In this document: positions 1 to 6,607 of the stretch, one piece after another
Layout of the letters: every line of letters starts with the position of its first letter
How positions within the stretch are numbered: the stretch's first letter is position 1
NCBI GenBank assembly: GCA_934320895.1
Contig: CAKRFY010000002.1
Span: 62,001-126,000 of the forward strand
Source of the DNA: an uncultured Lachnospiraceae bacterium
GTDB taxonomy: Bacteria > Bacillota > Clostridia > Lachnospirales > Lachnospiraceae
DNA length: 64,000 nt
Direction of reading: 5' to 3'
The notes under the pieces: model-generated
Databases searched by the model: none
What the model saw: only the letters and a program-made list of their open reading frames with translations
Told to the model about the DNA's origin: nothing
Translations under genes and position numbers: made by a program

Positions 1-7
1 TTATCGC

Positions 8-388
8 ATGATGAAATGGTGGAAGAGACTGATTTTTTCTATTATCAGTCTGATATTGGGATATATTTCTCTTGATTATCTTTATTCCGCTTTTACAAAA
101 CTTACAAATGCATCTGGAAGTGCAGCAGCATATAGTCCTAAAGGCGATGGAGTATCTCAGCTTTTGGGGGCAGTGATGTTTTTGGGATACTTTGTAGTTC
201 TTGGGTTTTATATATGGCTTATAAGGAGAAGTTCACCAAAGATAGACCTGATAGAAGAAGATGCAAAAACAGGAGAGCAGAGAGTAAAGAGAAAGTGGTT
301 TGATATTATACTTCAGATAGTCATTATCATAACAGGTATGGTGCTAAGATGGGCATATCTTATATTTATATATCTGCCAAAATTATGA
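8..388 (+). CDS. small hypothetical membrane protein (5' end may lie outside window)
   Basis: Reading gives a 126-residue protein with three hydrophobic segments at about residues 7-27, 50-75 and 98-122, separated by a polar loop around residue 35 and a charged loop at 78-97. That pattern fits a small inner-membrane protein. No in-frame stop is visible between base 2 and the first ATG, so the true start could be upstream of the window; two consecutive ATGs sit at the presumed start. I do not recognise a family. The gene converges on the HD-GYP gene and the two share a hairpin at 413-464. Confidence 0.6.
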   Translation: MMKWWKRLIFSIISLILGYISLDYLYSAFTKLTNASGSAAAYSPKGDGVSQLLGAVMFLGYFVVLGFYIWLIRRSSPKIDLIEEDAKTGEQRVKRKWFDIILQIVIIITGMVLRWAYLIFIYLPKL

Positions 389-412
389 TACAATAATAAA
401 AAAGTTAATTAT

Positions 413-464
413 AAAGGACTATTGCACTAAGTCAGAAATATGACTAAAAGTGTATAGTCCTTTT
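413..464. terminator. bidirectional hairpin terminator between convergent genes
   Basis: AAAGGACTAT at 413-422 pairs with ATAGTCCTTT at 454-463, and an inner GTCA/TGAC pair extends the stem. A-rich sequence on the left and TTTT on the right allow it to act for both the membrane protein gene (+) and the HD-GYP gene (-). Confidence 0.6.
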
Positions 465-499
465 GTTGTATTTAATGATTGTAATTGGATTGAGAAACT

Positions 500-1585
500 T
501 TAAAGCAGTGCATCAATCTGTAAATGAAAATCTTTCGATAAGTCATATGTCTTGTCACCTGATATTACAATAGGTCTTGAAAGAAAGCTTTTGTTTAATA
601 AAACAACACGTCCTACCTCACCATTTGATAAAAGAACTTCAGTGTTTATATATGCTTCAACTGTTCTTTCGATAAATTTATATAATGCCCCGGGTTCATA
701 GAGATCTTTCTGAAGCTCCATATGTTCAAGGACAGGGAATGGACATATTCCTTTTCTGTAAACTCTGTCAGCAGTCATTGCATCATAGACATCTGCAATA
801 GCGACAATTCCAGAGAAAAGATCTATTTCGCTGCCTTTTAATCCGTATGGATAACCCTTTCCGTCATATCTTTCATGGTGTTGAAGAGCTACCATTTTAA
901 TCTTTGGATTGAGATTTTTGGGAGATAAGATCTCATATCCATATTGTGGATGTTTTTTGATTATCTCATATTCCTCATCTGTAAGCCGAGCAGGTTTTTG
1001 AATGATCTCAGGAGGTATACGAAGTTTTCCGATATCGTGAAGCATACCTGCGATCATCAAAGTTTCTATATCTTCATGTCCAAGATTCATCCAGGTTCCT
1101 ATAACATTGCTTATGAGAGCAACATTGATCGAATGTGTATATGTCAGGTCATCATATCCACGCATACATTGCATCATTTCAAGTAGATGAAGCGGGTTTC
1201 TTGATTTTTCTAAAACATTTCCGATTTCAGAGAGCATATCATCTACGAGGCCGTCACTGCTTTTTATGATCATGTCATTAAGTGTTTTCTGGAAACCTTC
1301 AAGACATGCATTAAATTCAGTTTGAAATTTTTGAAAATCGTCTGATTGTTCGATACGCTCAAAATATGTAGGGCCAATTTTTTCTGGTTCGGACTTACCT
1401 GATTCATTAGCCTCATTTACATATATGCGAACTGTCTTGATAGAATAATATTTTAATTTGTCTATTATATCTTCGGTGATTTCGGTGTTACTTTGTATAA
1501 CTAAATGATTGTTGGCTGTATATGCAGGTTCCGAGATGACCATTCCCGGTATAAGATTCGTTGTGAACATTTTTTTTGTTTTCAT
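500..1585 (-). CDS. HD-GYP domain cyclic-di-GMP phosphodiesterase
   Basis: A 361-residue cytoplasmic protein. Its C-terminal half is an HD-GYP domain: YTHS near residue 150, the metal-binding HDIGK at 183-187, HP near 212, HHERYDGKGYP at 236-246 with an intact GYP, and IADVYDAMT at 263-271. Family members hydrolyse cyclic di-GMP and commonly control motility or biofilm. The N-terminal 130 residues resemble the small domain often preceding HD-GYP, with no classical receiver domain. The frame is open for 89 more codons upstream, but I chose the ATG at 1585 because GAGGGGTG lies just before it and the MKTKKMFTTNLIPGMV start is typical of this protein type. It belongs with the degenerate GGDEF/EAL and PilZ proteins elsewhere in the window as part of c-di-GMP signalling. 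Confidence 0.9.
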   Translation of the reverse strand: MKTKKMFTTNLIPGMVISEPAYTANNHLVIQSNTEITEDIIDKLKYYSIKTVRIYVNEANESGKSEPEKIGPTYFERIEQSDDFQKFQTEFNACLEGFQKTLNDMIIKSSDGLVDDMLSEIGNVLEKSRNPLHLLEMMQCMRGYDDLTYTHSINVALISNVIGTWMNLGHEDIETLMIAGMLHDIGKLRIPPEIIQKPARLTDEEYEIIKKHPQYGYEILSPKNLNPKIKMVALQHHERYDGKGYPYGLKGSEIDLFSGIVAIADVYDAMTADRVYRKGICPFPVLEHMELQKDLYEPGALYKFIERTVEAYINTEVLLSNGEVGRVVLLNKSFLSRPIVISGDKTYDLSKDFHLQIDALL

Positions 1586-1983
1586 CTTTTTCACCCCTCT
1601 TTGTGCCGTGCTAGTACAATGAAAATTAAATTCAAACAGGCTTAAAAAGCTACCCCTTTTTAAACGAATGAAAAAACTGTTGTTAATATTTAAAATTGCA
1701 TTCGTTTTATATAAATTATAGCATTTTACTACAGGAAAAGACAAGGGCTTAAGTGCGAAAAATCCATATATGTAAAAATTTTCACACCTAAGATTTGTGT
1801 CTGCACATGCTTGACACAAAGCACACACACTTGACATGAAATTGCTATGCACAAAAAACGTGTGCAGAAATGGGGTTTAGAATGTATTATCAATAAAAAT
1901 GAAAAAAATTGTAAAAAAGTGTTGACAAGTTGGAGCAAAGCTGATAATATATGTCTTGTTCGTGACAACGAACAGAAATAAAT
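1586..1983. other. intergenic region upstream of the HD-GYP gene and tRNA-Leu
   Basis: No credible gene is visible. The stretch must hold the leftward promoter of the HD-GYP gene. It contains an inverted pair TCTGCACA (about 1800) and TGTGCAGA (about 1862), with two TTGACA-like hexamers between them, and the tRNA promoter at 1922-1950. Confidence 0.5.
1922..1950 (+). promoter_or_regulatory. promoter of tRNA-Leu
   Basis: A perfect -35 TTGACA at 1922-1927 is followed after 17 bases by TAATAT (1945-1950), or after 15 by GATAAT, placing a start site about 25 bases before the tRNA. Confidence 0.65.
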
Positions 1984-2067
1984 GCGGAAGTGCTGGAATT
2001 GGCAGACAGGCTAGACTAAGGATCTAGTGTTGGCAACGACGTGAGGGTTCAAGTCCCTTCTTCCGCA
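1984..2067 (+). tRNA. tRNA-Leu (anticodon AAG)
   Basis: An 84-base cloverleaf with the long variable arm of a class II tRNA. The acceptor stem GCGGAAG pairs with CTTCCGC, followed by discriminator A; the T arm carries GGTTCAAGTCC. The anticodon stem CTAGA/TCTAG encloses the loop CTAAGGA, giving anticodon AAG after T33. A34 is expected to be deaminated to inosine to read CUU/CUC codons. The 3' CCA is not encoded and must be added. A strong promoter precedes it and an intrinsic terminator follows within about 10 bases, so it is a monocistronic tRNA gene. Confidence 0.93.
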
Positions 2068-2077
2068 TTGCTTATAG

Positions 2078-2103
2078 GAAGTCTTTTGAGACTTCTTTTT
2101 TTT
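2078..2103 (+). terminator. intrinsic terminator of tRNA-Leu
   Basis: GAAGTCT (2078-2084), loop TTTG, AGACTTC (2089-2095), then an uninterrupted run of eight T residues. Confidence 0.85.
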
Positions 2104-2133
2104 GTCTTTTGAGTGTAATAATTATGTAAAAAG

Positions 2134-2165
2134 AGCAGATACTATAAAAGGTGTCTGCTTTTTTT
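2134..2165 (+). terminator. second intrinsic terminator
   Basis: AGCAGATAC (2134-2142) pairs with GTGTCTGCT (2151-2159), allowing one G-U pair, followed by seven T residues. It insulates the fructose operon from tRNA readthrough. Confidence 0.75.
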
Positions 2166-2212
2166 GTGCAATATATACAAAAAAATAACTGACGATTTGT
2201 GAATAAATTTGA

Positions 2213-2265
2213 TTGATTTTGACTGTTTATGATTGTATAATGTGTTCAACAAATCAAAAACAGTC
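2213..2265 (+). promoter_or_regulatory. fructose operon promoter with inverted-repeat FruR operator
   Basis: The -35 TTGATT (2213-2218) and -10 TATAAT (2236-2241) are spaced by 17 bases. A 14-base repeat GACTGTTTATGATT (2221-2234) lies in the spacer, and its inverted copy AATCAAAAACAGTC (2252-2265) lies just downstream of the start site, with one mismatch between arms. This encloses the -10 and +1, the geometry of a repressor operator. The DeoR-type gene ending the cluster is the obvious candidate to bind it; that link is inferred. Confidence 0.7.
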
Positions 2266-2294
2266 GCATACAAGCAGCGGCGGAAAGGGCGAAT

Positions 2295-3215
2295 ATGATT
2301 TATACGGTTACTTTAAATCCTTCATTGGATTACATTGTTACGGTCGATGACTTTAAACTTGGTTATACAAACCGCACATCAAGTGAGATGATGCTTCCTG
2401 GTGGAAAAGGCACAAATGTTTCGATCGTTTTAAAGAATCTTGGTATTGACAGCACGGCACTTGGATTTGTAGCAGGATTTACAGGAGATGAGATTGTAAG
2501 AGAGCTTGAAGAAACAGGTATTCATACAGATTTTGTTAAGATGAAAGAGGGAATTTCAAGAATCAATTTAAAGCTTTCATCAATTGACGGAACGGAGATA
2601 AATGGTCAGGGACCTGATATTCCAAAAGAGCAGTTTGACATACTTATGGACAGGTTGATGTTACTTAGAGAAGGAGACATTCTTGTTCTTGCAGGAAGTA
2701 TTCCAGCGACAATGCCTTCTGATGTCTATGAGCAGATTATGAAAAAACTTCAGGATAAAAAGGTTACCATTATCGTGGATGCGACAAAAGATCTTTTATT
2801 AAATGTTTTAAAGTATCATCCATTTTTGATAAAGCCAAATCATCATGAACTCGGAGAGATATTTGATGTTGAGTTATCAGAATGGGAAGATGTAGTACCA
2901 TATGCAAAGAAGCTTCAGGAGATGGGGGCAGTAAATGTTCTTGTTTCAATGGGAGGCAAAGGCGGCGTTTTAGTGAGTGATGACGGAAAAGTAGTGGCAA
3001 CAAAGGCAACGGCAACCGTAGTTAAAAATTCAGTGGGAGCAGGAGACTCTTCAGTAGCAGGATTTATAGCTGGATGGCTGGAAAAGAGAAATTATGATCA
3101 TGCATTTAGTATGGCTATGGCAGCAGGCGGAGCAAGTGCGGCGTCGGATTATCTTGCAACAAGACCGGAAGTTGAGGAATCGTTTAAGAGAGTAGAACTG
3201 AAACATATTATTTAG
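2295..3215 (+). CDS. fruK: 1-phosphofructokinase
   Basis: A 306-residue PfkB-family sugar kinase, the normal FruK length. The N-terminus MIYTVTLNPSLDYIV and PGGKGTNVS near residue 37 are the family substrate-binding signatures; NGQGPDI near residue 98 is also typical. The C-terminal PfkB signature GAGDSSVAGF carries the catalytic Asp of the GAGD motif. The enzyme phosphorylates fructose 1-phosphate delivered by FruA to fructose 1,6-bisphosphate in the cytoplasm. GGAAAGGGCG precedes the ATG. It is first in the order fruK-fruA-HPr-fruR. Tagatose-6-phosphate kinase is a close relative, but the adjacent fructose-type PTS permease supports FruK. Confidence 0.92.
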   Translation: MIYTVTLNPSLDYIVTVDDFKLGYTNRTSSEMMLPGGKGTNVSIVLKNLGIDSTALGFVAGFTGDEIVRELEETGIHTDFVKMKEGISRINLKLSSIDGTEINGQGPDIPKEQFDILMDRLMLLREGDILVLAGSIPATMPSDVYEQIMKKLQDKKVTIIVDATKDLLLNVLKYHPFLIKPNHHELGEIFDVELSEWEDVVPYAKKLQEMGAVNVLVSMGGKGGVLVSDDGKVVATKATATVVKNSVGAGDSSVAGFIAGWLEKRNYDHAFSMAMAAGGASAASDYLATRPEVEESFKRVELKHII

Positions 3216-3255
3216 TGATTTATGGTTGTATTACACATGGGAAGAAAGGATAGAG

Positions 3256-5172
3256 ATGAGCATGAGAATAACGGATTTATTAGATGCAAAAAGTATAAGT
3301 CTTGACCTTGCGCCAAAATCTAAGTCAGAAGCATTAGACATGGCTGTAGACCTTATGGTAAAAAGCGGAAAGATAAATGATAGAGAGGCTTATAGGAAAC
3401 AGGTTTATTTAAGAGAGGAAGAAAGTACTACAGGAATAGGTGAGGGGATCGCAATTCCTCATGGAAAGTGTGGTGCGGTTGACAGGCCGGGACTTGCCGC
3501 AATGGTTATTAAGGATGGTGTTGATTTTGATTCACTTGATGGCGAACCTGTTACACTCCTTTTCCTTATTGCAGCACCAGATACTGAAGATAATGTCCAC
3601 CTGGATGTTCTTAGTAAACTGTCTGTTCTTATGATGGACGAGGAGTTTTCAAAATCGCTCAGGGAGGCAAGATCAGTTGAAGAATTTCTTGCGATCATAG
3701 ATAAGGCTGATGATGAGAAACCTGATATTGATGAGAGGCTTGAAAAAACAAATATTTCTAATGAGTCAGGAAAGAAGATTCTTGCGGTAACATCATGTCC
3801 GACAGGAATAGCACACACATATATGGCTGCAGAAGGAATTGAGAAAGCAGCAAGTGCAGCAGGTGTCAATGTTAAGATTGAGACGAGAGGTTCTGGTGGA
3901 GCTAAGAATGTACTTACTGACAGTGATATTGCACAGGCTGACTGTATCATAGTTGCAGCTGATGCAAAAGTTCCTATGGAAAGATTTAACGGAAAAAAAG
4001 TCATTGAGTGTCAGGTGTCAGATGGAATCAATAAGGCAGATGAACTTATAAAGAGAGCAGTGGATGGTGATGCGCCTGTTTATCATGCATCTAATGCGTC
4101 AGAAAGCCAGAGTAAGGAAACATCCGGAGGAGGAATAGGTCACAAGATATATACACAGCTTATGAATGGTGTATCACATATGCTTCCATTTGTAGTTGGT
4201 GGCGGTATCCTTATAGCAATAGCATTTTTGATCGATGGATTGTCAGTTGATATTTCAGCACTTTCTGTTGAAGACCGTTCAAACTTTGGTACGATTACAC
4301 CTGTTGCAGCAATGTTTAAGAACATCGGTGGACTTGCATTTAACTTTATGCTTCCTGTACTTGCAGGTTTCATAGCGATGGCAATCGGTGACAGACCGGC
4401 ACTTGCGCTTGGTTTTGTAGGTGGAATGGTCGCATATAATGGAAAATCAGGCTTTTTAGGTGCTATTGTAGCAGGTTTCCTTGCTGGTTATGTGATTATT
4501 CTTCTTAGAAAGGGATGTGAGAAACTTCCAGAAGCACTTGAAAAACTTGCACCAGTGCTTATTTATCCTGTTGTTGGTATTTTGATAATGGGACTTGCAA
4601 TGAATTATGTAGTTGAGCCTGTTATGGGTGTAATAAATACAGGACTTAATTCATGGCTTGGAAGCATGGGCGGTTCAAGTAAGATACTCCTTGGATTTAT
4701 CTTAGGTGGAATGATGGCAATCGATATGGGAGGCCCATTCAATAAGGCAGCTTATGTATTTGGTATAAATTCGATCGCAGCTGGAAATTATGATATTATG
4801 GCAGCTGTAATGATAGGTGGTATGGTTCCACCATGTGCGATAGCGCTTGCAACTATGTTATTTAAAGATAAATTTACAAAAGAGCAGAGAGAAAGTGGTC
4901 CGACAAACTTTGTAATGGGACTTGCGTTTATAACTGAAGGTGCGATACCATTTGCCGCTGCTGATCCAATTCATGTAATTCCATCCTGCATCATTGGTTC
5001 AGGAGTAGCAGGAGCACTTAGCATGGTATTTAACTGCACACTTATGGCACCACACGGCGGAATATTTGTATTTCCGGTTGTAGGTGGTTCATGGTTCTAT
5101 CTTCTCTCGCTTGTAATAGGAACAGCAGTTTCAACAGTATTACTTGGTGTGCTTAAGAAAAAAGTAGCATGA
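3256..5172 (+). CDS. fruA: PTS fructose transporter subunit EIIABC
   Basis: A 638-residue fusion of three fructose-PTS domains. EIIA occupies roughly residues 1-145, with the phospho-His in GIAIPHGK. EIIB spans about 165-265, with the phospho-Cys in AVTSCPTGIAHTYMAAEG. EIIC is the multi-membrane-segment remainder, with GGMMAIDMGGPFNKAAY and PIHVIPSCIIGSGVAGA. It imports fructose and phosphorylates it to fructose 1-phosphate, the FruK substrate. The frame is open from a TTG at 3226, but the ATG at 3256 is better placed behind AGAAAGGA. It follows fruK by 40 bases and precedes a dedicated HPr. Domain order A-B-C is complete with no interruption. Confidence 0.93.
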   Translation: MSMRITDLLDAKSISLDLAPKSKSEALDMAVDLMVKSGKINDREAYRKQVYLREEESTTGIGEGIAIPHGKCGAVDRPGLAAMVIKDGVDFDSLDGEPVTLLFLIAAPDTEDNVHLDVLSKLSVLMMDEEFSKSLREARSVEEFLAIIDKADDEKPDIDERLEKTNISNESGKKILAVTSCPTGIAHTYMAAEGIEKAASAAGVNVKIETRGSGGAKNVLTDSDIAQADCIIVAADAKVPMERFNGKKVIECQVSDGINKADELIKRAVDGDAPVYHASNASESQSKETSGGGIGHKIYTQLMNGVSHMLPFVVGGGILIAIAFLIDGLSVDISALSVEDRSNFGTITPVAAMFKNIGGLAFNFMLPVLAGFIAMAIGDRPALALGFVGGMVAYNGKSGFLGAIVAGFLAGYVIILLRKGCEKLPEALEKLAPVLIYPVVGILIMGLAMNYVVEPVMGVINTGLNSWLGSMGGSSKILLGFILGGMMAIDMGGPFNKAAYVFGINSIAAGNYDIMAAVMIGGMVPPCAIALATMLFKDKFTKEQRESGPTNFVMGLAFITEGAIPFAAADPIHVIPSCIIGSGVAGALSMVFNCTLMAPHGGIFVFPVVGGSWFYLLSLVIGTAVSTVLLGVLKKKVA

Positions 5173-5343
5173 TGGCAGATTAATATGGTAAAAGTGTATT
5201 TTGACCATAGAGTAAAATTATGTTAATATAAATATACTTAGATGTAAGATATACACTAAAAGTGAAATTTCAAAAAATTATCAGACTGGAATTTCGATTA
5301 AAAACAAAAATATATTGAGCTAATATGAAAGGAGCATATTATT

Positions 5344-5601
5344 ATGAAAGAATTTACTTACACAGTTACAGATCCACAGGGACTTCACGCACGTCCAGCA
5401 GGAGAACTTGTAAAACTTGCAAAGGAGTTTTCATGTAATGTTACTATTTCCAAAGATGGAAAATCGGGCGATTGCAAGAAGATTTTTAACATTATGGGAC
5501 TTGGTGTTAAAGGTGGAATGGAAGTAGTATTAAGTTTTGATGGTGAGGACGAGGATGCAGCATATGATAAGATTTCTGCATTTATGAAGGAAAACTTATA
5601 A
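5344..5601 (+). CDS. HPr-family phosphocarrier lacking the regulatory Ser46
   Basis: An 85-residue HPr. The PTS phosphorylation site is intact as GLHARPAG, with His15 at the canonical number. Aligned without gaps to the usual KSIMGVMSLG region, this protein reads KKIFNIMGLG, so the position equal to Ser46 is Lys46. HprK/P phosphorylates Ser46 in most Firmicute HPr proteins to make the CcpA co-repressor; this copy cannot be modified there. It should pass phosphate from Enzyme I to FruA but not signal catabolite repression. It lies 171 bases after fruA with GAAAGGAG before the ATG. A general ptsH elsewhere in the genome is likely; this copy behaves like a fructose-dedicated HPr. Confidence 0.88.
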   Translation: MKEFTYTVTDPQGLHARPAGELVKLAKEFSCNVTISKDGKSGDCKKIFNIMGLGVKGGMEVVLSFDGEDEDAAYDKISAFMKENL

Positions 5602-5624
5602 GATTTGTCTATATGAGATTTAAA

Positions 5625-5672
5625 AATAAACCCTCGGATGATTTTACAATAAAAATTGTCCGGGGGTTTATT
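5625..5672 (+). terminator. strong hairpin between HPr gene and fruR
   Basis: AATAAACCCTCGGA (5625-5638) pairs over 14 positions with TCCGGGGGTTTATT (5659-5672), with one G-U pair; an inner ACAAT/ATTGT also pairs. The following T content is weak, so it may attenuate rather than fully terminate readthrough into fruR. Confidence 0.5.
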
Positions 5673-5748
5673 GGCTGTATAATTATATGGGATAAACAAA
5701 CAGGATATTTGATATTTGAAAAGATAGGAACGAAAGGATTTTATAGAG

Positions 5749-6495
5749 ATGTTAGTAGAGAAGCGGCAGCAGACTATATTAAAAATGCTTGATGAAAAAA
5801 AGAGTGTTACAGTTACTGAAATAAAGGAGGCACTTGGCATATCAGAATCGACGATAAGGCGTGACCTTACAGAACTTGACAGTGAAGGAAAGCTTGTCAA
5901 GGTATTTGGTGGAGCTATAGCATTAAATTCAAATTATACAGCGAAGGAGCTTTCAGTTTCACAGAAGCTTCGTGTCAATGAGAATGAGAAAAGACTTATA
6001 GCAAAGACAGCAGCGGCAATGCTCGAGCCGACTGACTTTGTTTATCTTGATGCGGGAACAACAACAGGATATATGATTGATTATATAAATCAGAAAGATG
6101 CGACATTTGTGACAAATGCGGTAGCTCATGCGAAAAAACTTGCCGTATCAGGTTTTCATGTAATACTTATTGGCGGTGAGTTAAAGGGGACTACAGAGGC
6201 TGTAGTTGGAAATGAAGCAATTTTATCAATACAGAATTATAATTTTACAAAAGGTTTTTTTGGAACAAATGGTGTAAGTATGAGACATGGTTTTACAACG
6301 CCTGACCCAAACGAGGCATTAGTAAAAAAGACTGCGCTAAAGCAGTGCAATAAGAAGTATATTCTTGCTGATTATGAAAAATTTGATAACATATCATCAG
6401 TTAAGTTTGCTGATTTTGGAGAGATACATATTTTAACGAACAAAATTCCGAATAATTATAAAAATTGCAGTGATGGTATAATAGATGAAGTATAA
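5749..6495 (+). CDS. fruR: DeoR-family transcriptional regulator of the fructose operon
   Basis: A 248-residue DeoR/GlpR-type regulator. The N-terminal winged helix reads RQQTILKMLDEKKSVTVTEI then ISESTIRRDLTELDSEGKL, the DeoR signature helix. The C-terminal sensor domain has LDAGTTTGYMI and KGFFGTNGVS, which bind phosphosugars in this family. It probably represses the operon and releases the operator at 2221-2265 when a fructose phosphate accumulates; this is inferred from position and family. AAAGGA lies eight bases before the ATG. A strong hairpin separates it from the HPr gene, so it may have its own promoter. Confidence 0.85.
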   Translation: MLVEKRQQTILKMLDEKKSVTVTEIKEALGISESTIRRDLTELDSEGKLVKVFGGAIALNSNYTAKELSVSQKLRVNENEKRLIAKTAAAMLEPTDFVYLDAGTTTGYMIDYINQKDATFVTNAVAHAKKLAVSGFHVILIGGELKGTTEAVVGNEAILSIQNYNFTKGFFGTNGVSMRHGFTTPDPNEALVKKTALKQCNKKYILADYEKFDNISSVKFADFGEIHILTNKIPNNYKNCSDGIIDEV

Positions 6496-6539
6496 TTCAC
6501 AAAACTGACAAATAAATTGTATACACTAATATCATGTAT

Positions 6540-6583
6540 ATGTACTCTCGAAATTCTTCGTTCAGAAGATTCCGAGAGTACAT
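6540..6583. repeat. dispersed hairpin repeat (solo copy)
   Basis: ATGTACTCTCG (6540-6550) and CGAGAGTACAT (6573-6583) form an 11-base perfect inverted repeat with an inner TCTTC/GAAGA pair. The core TCTCGAAATTCTTCGTTCAG recurs at one end of the fold-back element at 43307-43469, so this is a member of a repeat family rather than a simple terminator; no T run follows. Confidence 0.7.
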
Positions 6584-6607
6584 GCATAATTTAAGGAGGT
6601 TTGTGAT

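Noticed and set aside
1586..1852. 89-codon N-terminal extension of the HD-GYP protein
   Set aside because: No ribosome site and no family similarity; the ATG at 1585 has GAGGGGTG and a typical N-terminus.
3459..4004. Long antisense open frame within fruA
   Set aside because: It lies wholly inside a well-supported gene, has no ribosome site and no recognisable motif.
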